In this document: positions 7,125-11,113 of the stretch, one piece after another
Layout of the letters: every line of letters starts with the position of its first letter
Numbering within the stretch: position 1 is the stretch's first letter
NCBI GenBank assembly: GCA_031258755.1
Contig: JAIRMK010000020.1
Span: forward strand, 1-11,113
DNA: 11,113 bases
Source: Prevotellaceae bacterium
GTDB lineage: Bacteria > Bacteroidota > Bacteroidia > Bacteroidales > UBA932
Reading direction: 5' to 3'
The notes under the pieces: generated by a model
Seen by the model: the letters and a program-made list of their open reading frames with translations, nothing else
The model's database searches: none
Told to the model about the DNA's origin: nothing
Position numbers and translations under genes: made by a program

Positions 7125-8125
7125 TGCCACCGCCAGGCCGAAAGAAGCGTGTCTTCTATCGTCTCCTTAGCCGTCCATCCCAACACTGTATTGGCTTTGT
7201 GCGGGTCTGCCCACACTTGCTCGATGTCGCCTTCGCGCCGCGCCGCGATGCGGTAAGGAAGCGCCACTCCGGTGACTTTTTGGAACGTGTCAACCAGCTC
7301 GAGGACTGAAAGCCCGCGACCGGTGCCGATATTGAACGTTTCCACAGGCGCGTCGGCTTTTTCCTGCAACAGGCGCTGGATGGCCACCACGTGCGCTTTG
7401 GCCAGGTCAACCACGTTGATGTAGTCGCGGATGCAACTGCCGTCGGGGGTGTGGTAGTCGTTGCCGAACACCTGAAGTACGGGGCGCAGGCCAATGGCCG
7501 TTTGGGTGATGAAGGGCACAAGGTTTTGCGGCACGCCGTTGGGCAATTCGCCAATCTCGGCGCTGGGATGGGCGCCTATGGGATTGAAATAACGCAGCAA
7601 AATACTTTTCAGCGGTGCGCCGGAATAAACGATGTCGCGGATAATCTCTTCGCTGATTTGTTTCGTGTTGCCGTAGGGCGACATGGCCGCCTTCACCGGC
7701 GCGTCTTCCGTAACCGGCAGCACGTCGGGCTGCCCATACACGGTGCACGACGACGAGAATACGAGCGACGGTACGCCTTGCGCCGTCATGACTTCGATAA
7801 CGTTTAACAACGATTGCAGGTTGTTGCGATAGTACAGCAGCGGCTTCTGCACGCTCTCGCCTACGGCTTTGCTTGCGGCGAAATGAATCACGGCTTTTAT
7901 ATCGGGATGCTTCCTGAATACGTCCGACAGTTTTTTGTCGTCGAGGCAATCCACCTGCTCGAAGTGCGGGCGGATGCCGGTGATGCGGGTAATACCATCG
8001 ATGACGCTCCTGTCAGAGTTCGACAGATTGTCAACGATGACGGCCTCGAAGCCGGCCTGTTGCAGTTCCACGACGGTGTGCGAACCGATGTAGCCCGTGC
8101 CGCCGGTGACTAAAATGCTTTTCAT
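7106..8125 (-). CDS. galE: UDP-glucose 4-epimerase
   Basis: Interconverts UDP-glucose and UDP-galactose (Leloir pathway; supplies galactose for glycans) in the cytoplasm. The 339-residue length equals the usual bacterial GalE (about 338). Extended SDR features in order: NAD-binding GGTGYIGSH (8-16), VDNLSNS (31-37), HFAASKAVGES (81-91), the SSSCTVYG strand with catalytic Ser126, the Tyr151-x3-Lys155 pair in PYGNTK, RYFNPIGAHPS (178-188), and GSCIRDYINVVDLAKAH, a GalE hallmark. It is the last gene of the minus-strand sugar run. The gap to uxs is 141 bp, far larger than the other gaps in the run (10-23 bp), and is filled by a tandem repeat that ends 2 bp before the ATG. The last codons (LVVNG and the TAG stop) lie inside the heptamer repeat cluster, so the C-terminal tail appears to have been set by that repeat. 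No promoter box was recognised in the gap, so co-transcription with uxs is likely. Confidence 0.96.
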   Translation of the reverse strand: MKSILVTGGTGYIGSHTVVELQQAGFEAVIVDNLSNSDRSVIDGITRITGIRPHFEQVDCLDDKKLSDVFRKHPDIKAVIHFAASKAVGESVQKPLLYYRNNLQSLLNVIEVMTAQGVPSLVFSSSCTVYGQPDVLPVTEDAPVKAAMSPYGNTKQISEEIIRDIVYSGAPLKSILLRYFNPIGAHPSAEIGELPNGVPQNLVPFITQTAIGLRPVLQVFGNDYHTPDGSCIRDYINVVDLAKAHVVAIQRLLQEKADAPVETFNIGTGRGLSVLELVDTFQKVTGVALPYRIAARREGDIEQVWADPHKANTVLGWTAKETIEDTLLSAWRWQLVVNG

Positions 8126-8127
8126 AA

Positions 8128-8247
8128 TTGTTTAGTTGTTTAGTTGTTTAGTTGTTTAGTTGTTTAGTTGTTTAGTTGTTTAGTTGTTTAGTTGTTTAAC
8201 TGTTGAATTGTTGAATTGTTGAATTGTTGAATTGTTGAATTGTTGAA
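8128..8247. repeat. 8-bp tandem repeat array, 15 units, abutting the galE start codon
   Basis: Fifteen contiguous 8-bp units: eight perfect TTGTTTAG (8128-8191), one TTGTTTAA, one CTGTTGAA, then five perfect TTGTTGAA (8208-8247). The two halves are variants of one period-8 unit joined by two intermediates. On the galE strand the unit reads CTAAACAA or TTCAACAA, giving an A/C-rich leader almost without G, ending 2 bp before the ATG at 8125. A TAA occurs in every unit of the first type, so no frame reads through from uxs. Confidence 0.95.
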
Positions 8248-8254
8248 TGTTACT

Positions 8255-8282
8255 AACTCTTAGTTCTTAACTCTTAGTTCTA
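8255..8282. repeat. 14-bp tandem duplication at the uxs stop codon
   Basis: AACTCTTAGTTCTT (8255-8268) is followed directly by a 13/14 copy (8269-8282). The second copy encodes the last residues of Uxs, and the TAA stop spans the junction (8267-8269). Confidence 0.85.
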
Positions 8283-9202
8283 AAGTATTCGATTGTTTCT
8301 TTCAGTCCTTCTTCCAACTGTATCTTTGGCTCCCATCCTCCGAGCGCCGCTTTCGCGAGGCTAATGTCGGGCTGCCGCTGTTTCGGGTCGTCGGAGGGCA
8401 ACGGCAGGTGCACGATTTTCGAGGCGGAGCCGGTGAGTTCGATTACCATTTGCGCCAGCCGCAGTATGGTAAATTCGTTGGGATTGCCGGTGTTTACAGG
8501 GCCTGTAAACGATTCCGGCGTGGCCATCATGCGAATCATGGCTTCTACCAGGTCGTCCACATACTGGAAACTGCGTGTTTGACTGCCGTCGCCATAGATG
8601 GTGATGTCGTTGCCCTTCAGGGCTTGTATAATGAAGTTCGACACCACCCGTCCGTCCTGCGGATGCATGCGGGGGCCGTAAGTGTTGAATATGCGGATGA
8701 TTTTTATTTTTACGTGATTTTGCCGGTGGTAGTCCATGAAGAGCGTTTCGGCGCAACGCTTGCCCTCGTCGTAGCAGGAGCGGATGCCTATGGGATTGAC
8801 GTTTCCCCAGTAGCTTTCGGGTTGCGGGTGAACGTGCGGGTCGCCATATACCTCGCTGGTGGAGGCTTGCAGGATGGTAGCCCTGGTGCGCTTCGCCAGC
8901 CCCAGCATGTTGATGGCGCCCATCACAGACGTTTTGATGGTCTTGATGGCGTTGAACTGGTAGTGCACCGGCGAGGCGGGACACGCCAGATTGTATATTT
9001 CATCTACTTCAGCCATGAAGGGCGTAATAACATCGTGGCGCACCAGCTCAAAGCGGGGATTGTGCAACAGGTGGACAATGTTGTGGCGGCTTCCGGTAAA
9101 GTAATTGTCGAGACAGATTACTTCATGTCCGTCGTTGAGCAATCGCTCGCACAGGTGGGAGCCTATGAATCCGGCTCCGCCGGTAACTAGTATTCTTTTC
9201 AT
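8267..9202 (-). CDS. uxs: UDP-glucuronate decarboxylase (UDP-xylose synthase)
   Basis: Decarboxylates UDP-glucuronate, the product of the upstream ugd gene, to UDP-xylose in the cytoplasm. The 311-residue length fits the single-domain bacterial enzyme. Extended SDR features: NAD-binding GGAGFIGSHL (8-17), LDNYFTGS (31-38), HDVITPF (56-62), YNLACPASPVHYQ (70-82), ASTSEVYGDP with Glu117, and the catalytic SCYDEGKR with Tyr144 and Lys148. The run YNLACPASP...STSEVYGDP...YDEGKR...RIFNTYGPRM is the recognisable UXS signature and separates it from GalE or dTDP-glucose dehydratases. The QTRSFQYVDDLVEA segment (208-221) closes the substrate-binding part. The ATG lies 12 bp after the ugd stop, so the two are almost surely co-transcribed. 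Its last codons (RTKS) come from a 14-bp tandem repeat. A UDP-galacturonate 4-epimerase is the main alternative and is much less likely given these motifs. Confidence 0.93.
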   Translation of the reverse strand: MKRILVTGGAGFIGSHLCERLLNDGHEVICLDNYFTGSRHNIVHLLHNPRFELVRHDVITPFMAEVDEIYNLACPASPVHYQFNAIKTIKTSVMGAINMLGLAKRTRATILQASTSEVYGDPHVHPQPESYWGNVNPIGIRSCYDEGKRCAETLFMDYHRQNHVKIKIIRIFNTYGPRMHPQDGRVVSNFIIQALKGNDITIYGDGSQTRSFQYVDDLVEAMIRMMATPESFTGPVNTGNPNEFTILRLAQMVIELTGSASKIVHLPLPSDDPKQRQPDISLAKAALGGWEPKIQLEEGLKETIEYFRTKS

Positions 9203-9214
9203 ATAGTATCAGTT

Positions 9215-10528
9215 TTACACGCCAAGACCGAAGTACTCGAATCCCAGGCTTCGCAGTTCGTCATCGTCATATATATTTCTTCCGTCGAAGACGACGGGGT
9301 TTCGCATCATTTCCTTAATGGCCGCCCAGTCGGGGATGCGGAATTCCTTCCATTCCGTAATCAGCAGGATGGCGTCGGCCTGTTGCGCTGCGTCGTAGAT
9401 GTCGTTGGCGTAGTGAATGGCGTTGCCGAGGATGCGCTGGGCTTCGTGCATGGCGATGGGGTCGTAGGCGTGTATGTCGCAGCCGGCGGCTTGCAGCCTC
9501 TCGATGAGCGCCAGCGAGGGCGCCTCGCGCATGTCGTCGGTTTGCGGCTTGAACGACAGCCCCCACATCGCGATGCGTTTGCCGTGCAGGTCGCCGTCAA
9601 AATATTTGTACAGCTTCCGGTATAGAAGCGTTTTTTGGTCTTCGTTCACTTCCTCCACGGCTTGCAGCACCCGCATGTCGTAGCCGTTGTCGGCGGCTGT
9701 TTTGATGAGCGCCTTCACGTCTTTCGGGAAGCAGGAGCCGCCGTATCCGATGCCCGGATAGAGGAACTTTGAGCCGATGCGCGGGTCGCTGCCTATGCCT
9801 TTGCGCACCTCGTGCACGTTGGCGCCCAGGCGTTCGCAGAGGTTGGCGATGTCGTTCATGAAGCTGATGCGGGTGGCCAGCATGGCGTTGGCGGCGTATT
9901 TAGTCATTTCGGCCGAGGCGATGTCCATAAAAATCACCGGATGCCCGTTGAGGGTGAAAGGCTTGTAGAGCTGTTCCATCAGGGATTTCGCCTTGTCGCT
10001 GTTGACGCCCACCACAATGCGGTCGGGACGCATGAAGTCGTTGATGGCCGCGCCCTCTTTCAGGAATTCGGGGTTTGAGGCCACGTCGAACGGGATGGTT
10101 TCGCCGCGCTGCTGCAATTCCTGCCGGATGGCCTGCCGCACCAGCTCGGACGAGCCCACCGGCACCGTGCTTTTGGTGACAAACAGGATGTATTTCCTGA
10201 TGTGCCGGCCAACGGTGTGCGCCACGTTGAGCACGTATTTCATGTCGGCGTGGCCGTTTTCGTCGGGCGGCGTGCCCACGGCGCTGAACAGGATGTCGGT
10301 GCGGTCGAGCACTTCCGTGATGTCGGTGTGGAACCGCAAACGACCGGCGGCCGTATTCTTGTGTACGAGGCTGTCCAGGTCGGGCTCGTAAATGGGGATG
10401 ACGCCCTTGTTCAGCTTTTCGATTTTTTGTTTGTCAATGTCGACGCAATTCACGTGCACGCCCATCTCGGCGAAACAGGCGCCTGTGACAAGGCCGACGT
10501 ATCCGGTGCCTACAATTGTTATTTCCAT
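9215..10528 (-). CDS. ugd: UDP-glucose 6-dehydrogenase
   Basis: Oxidises UDP-glucose twice with NAD+ to UDP-glucuronate, a precursor for acidic surface sugars and for UDP-xylose made by the next gene. The 437-residue protein has all three domains. Seen: N-terminal NAD-binding GTGYVGLVTGACFAEMG (7-23); VGTPPDENG (84-92); TKSTVPVGS (118-126); SNPEFLKEGAAINDF (151-165, with Glu154); EMTKYAANAMLATRISFMND (207-226, with Lys210 and Asn214); and GYGGSCFPKD (261-270) with the catalytic Cys266 and Asp270. The C-terminal UDP-binding domain includes WGLSFKPQTDDMREAPS and DGRNIYD. Length and motifs are those of the bacterial/eukaryotic UGD type. GDP-mannose dehydrogenase shares the fold but is less likely with uxs following 12 bp later. 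The upstream GxxExxY gene ends 10 bp before its ATG. The gene is GC-rich like galE and uxs, in sharp contrast to that neighbour. Confidence 0.96.
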   Translation of the reverse strand: MEITIVGTGYVGLVTGACFAEMGVHVNCVDIDKQKIEKLNKGVIPIYEPDLDSLVHKNTAAGRLRFHTDITEVLDRTDILFSAVGTPPDENGHADMKYVLNVAHTVGRHIRKYILFVTKSTVPVGSSELVRQAIRQELQQRGETIPFDVASNPEFLKEGAAINDFMRPDRIVVGVNSDKAKSLMEQLYKPFTLNGHPVIFMDIASAEMTKYAANAMLATRISFMNDIANLCERLGANVHEVRKGIGSDPRIGSKFLYPGIGYGGSCFPKDVKALIKTAADNGYDMRVLQAVEEVNEDQKTLLYRKLYKYFDGDLHGKRIAMWGLSFKPQTDDMREAPSLALIERLQAAGCDIHAYDPIAMHEAQRILGNAIHYANDIYDAAQQADAILLITEWKEFRIPDWAAIKEMMRNPVVFDGRNIYDDDELRSLGFEYFGLGV

Positions 10529-10538
10529 ATATTTTAAA

Positions 10539-10937
10539 TTACGCAGATTTTAAAGAATTACGCGAATTGATAATTCGCTTATAAGTTAATGATATGGTTC
10601 CAAAATTCATTATAAGTCCCAATGCAAAACCTGTAGCCGATAAATAATTTAGCAACTGATTACAGTGAATGGGCAATAATATGGCTGTTGATTTTATTTC
10701 TACAATAATTTTATCATAACAAACAAAATCCGCTTTATAAAATTTGTTTAGTATTTCTCCTTCATAAGAAATCTTCAACTTTTCTTGCTCTTTAAAAGGA
10801 ATAGCTTTTTTCCGAAATTCTTTAGACAATGCTTCCTGATAAACAGCTTCTAAAAAACCGCTACCTAACGTAGCATGAACTTTCATACACGCGCCGATAA
10901 TGGCATAACTTTCGTCTTTATATAGTAATTCTGTCAT
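10539..10937 (-). CDS. GxxExxY protein (PD-(D/E)XK nuclease-like, function unknown)
   Basis: This 132-residue protein carries the motif that names its family, GFLEAVY (Gly27, Glu30, Tyr33), after the typical opening YAIIGACMKVHATLGSG. The rest fits a small PD-(D/E)XK fold: KADFVCYD with Asp70, then IIVEIKST with Glu80 and Lys82, then HCNQLLNYL (91-99) and GLIMNFG. The family is common in Bacteroidota, often in several copies per genome; its role is not established, and nuclease activity is predicted from the fold only. The gene sits inside a sugar-nucleotide operon, 23 bp after rfbB and 10 bp before ugd, yet its DNA is visibly AT-rich while both neighbours are GC-rich, which suggests later arrival. 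An imperfect inverted repeat brackets it. The last twelve or so residues (RIINSRNSLKSA) are encoded by that flanking repeat DNA, so the conserved protein probably ends near residue 120. Confidence 0.88.
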   Translation of the reverse strand: MTELLYKDESYAIIGACMKVHATLGSGFLEAVYQEALSKEFRKKAIPFKEQEKLKISYEGEILNKFYKADFVCYDKIIVEIKSTAILLPIHCNQLLNYLSATGFALGLIMNFGTISLTYKRIINSRNSLKSA

Positions 10938-10976
10938 AGCCTATTTCGTTTAATTCGTTATTAATTCGGGTAATTC
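10555..10976. repeat. Inverted repeat pair bracketing the GxxExxY gene
   Basis: GAATTACGCGAATT at 10555-10568 pairs with AATTCGGGTAATTC at 10963-10976 as an inverted repeat, 13 of 14 positions matching. The right end is part of a short run of TAATTCG units (starting at 10951, 10962 and 10971). The left copy lies in the 3' end of the GxxExxY gene and the right copy in the 3' end of rfbB. The arrangement resembles the ends of a small inserted unit, but no target-site duplication was recognised and neither end is beyond doubt. Confidence 0.6.
10562..10578. repeat. Short perfect hairpin at the 3' end of the GxxExxY gene
   Basis: GCGAATT at 10562-10568, a 3-base loop, then AATTCGC at 10572-10578: a perfect 7-bp stem. 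It overlaps the left bracketing repeat and lies about 34 bp before the ugd ATG. It could form an RNA hairpin between the two genes; the stem is AT-rich and lacks a clear U-tract. Confidence 0.55.
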
Positions 10977-11113
10977 GGGTTATCCAAGTACCAGCGGATG
11001 GTTTTTTCGATGCCTTCCTCGAATTGCAGCGACGGCTTCCAGCCCAGCTCGCGGTGCAGCTTGGTGGCGTCGATGGCGTAGCGCAGGTCGTGTCCTGCGC
11101 GGTCGGTGATGTA
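10961..11113 (-). CDS. rfbB: dTDP-glucose 4,6-dehydratase, C-terminal end only
   Basis: The frame is open from the window edge to a TAA at 10961-10963, followed directly by a second in-frame TAA (10958-10960). The 50 visible residues read ITDRAGHDLRYAIDATKL, then ELGWKPSLQFEEGIEKTI, then RWYLDN, which is the recognisable C terminus of RfbB/RmlB (DRxGHDxRYAID...LGWxPxxxFEEGIxKTxxWYL). RfbB converts dTDP-glucose to the 4-keto-6-deoxy sugar on the way to dTDP-rhamnose and related sugars. The catalytic part lies outside the window. The last residues NPNYPN come from TAATTCGGG repeat units and are probably not part of the conserved protein. It is the most upstream gene seen in the sugar run, with 23 bp to the next ATG. 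Confidence 0.9.
   Translation of the reverse strand, partial: YITDRAGHDLRYAIDATKLHRELGWKPSLQFEEGIEKTIRWYLDNPNYPN

Noticed and set aside
7407..7949. Second minus-strand frame of 180 codons within galE
   Set aside because: Overlaps galE in another frame; the Arg-rich, motif-free product is a compositional artefact.
8128..8247. Possible CRISPR array
   Set aside because: The 8-bp units are contiguous with no spacers and no cas genes are nearby; it is a simple tandem repeat.
8408..9190. Long plus-strand open frame (260 codons) opposite uxs
   Set aside because: It is the antisense shadow of a well-recognised GC-rich gene; its translation shows no family motifs.

Overview
The window looks like a chromosomal segment from a member of the Bacteroidota, probably Bacteroidales. 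The evidence is promoter boxes of the Bacteroidota type (TAnnTTTG, once with a correctly spaced upstream TTTG), start codons without Shine-Dalgarno sequences, a GxxExxY protein and an Rpn-type nuclease, and housekeeping proteins of Bacteroidota character. The placement is inferred from reading the proteins; no database search was possible. No RNA gene, CRISPR array, prophage or complete insertion sequence is visible.

Layout. Positions 1-3281 (+) hold the 3' part of a proline-catabolism gene (P5C dehydrogenase, pruA) followed 15 bp later by a secreted protein that looks like a one-POTRA member of the Omp85/BamA-like outer-membrane family. Converging on it, with a 4-bp overlap of stop codons, is an Rpn-family PD-(D/E)XK nuclease (3278-4186, -), then the replicative helicase dnaB (4233-5747, -). 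A 194-bp AT-rich divergent promoter region separates dnaB from a WecA/TagO-like undecaprenyl-phosphate sugar-1-phosphate transferase (5942-6997, +). Converging on that gene is a minus-strand run of nucleotide-sugar genes, in transcription order: rfbB (only its last 50 codons are inside the window), a GxxExxY protein, ugd, uxs and galE.

How the genes fit together. Ugd makes UDP-glucuronate, Uxs decarboxylates it to UDP-xylose, GalE interconverts UDP-glucose and UDP-galactose, and RfbB feeds dTDP-6-deoxysugars such as rhamnose. The WecA-like enzyme would start a lipid-linked glycan on undecaprenyl phosphate. Together they look like the precursor end of a surface polysaccharide or O-antigen locus that continues beyond position 11113.

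The least ordinary content is in the non-coding and edge DNA. An 8-bp tandem repeat with 15 units ends 2 bp before the galE start codon. Inverted clusters of a 7-bp repeat sit between wecA and galE. Four 11-bp A-tract repeats, plus a degenerate fifth, sit directly upstream of a textbook promoter. The AT-rich GxxExxY gene is bracketed by a 13/14-matching inverted repeat. At least four minus-strand genes (galE, uxs, the GxxExxY gene and rfbB) take their last codons and stop from such repeats. I see no complete new multi-gene system; the repeat architecture of the sugar locus is the best lead.
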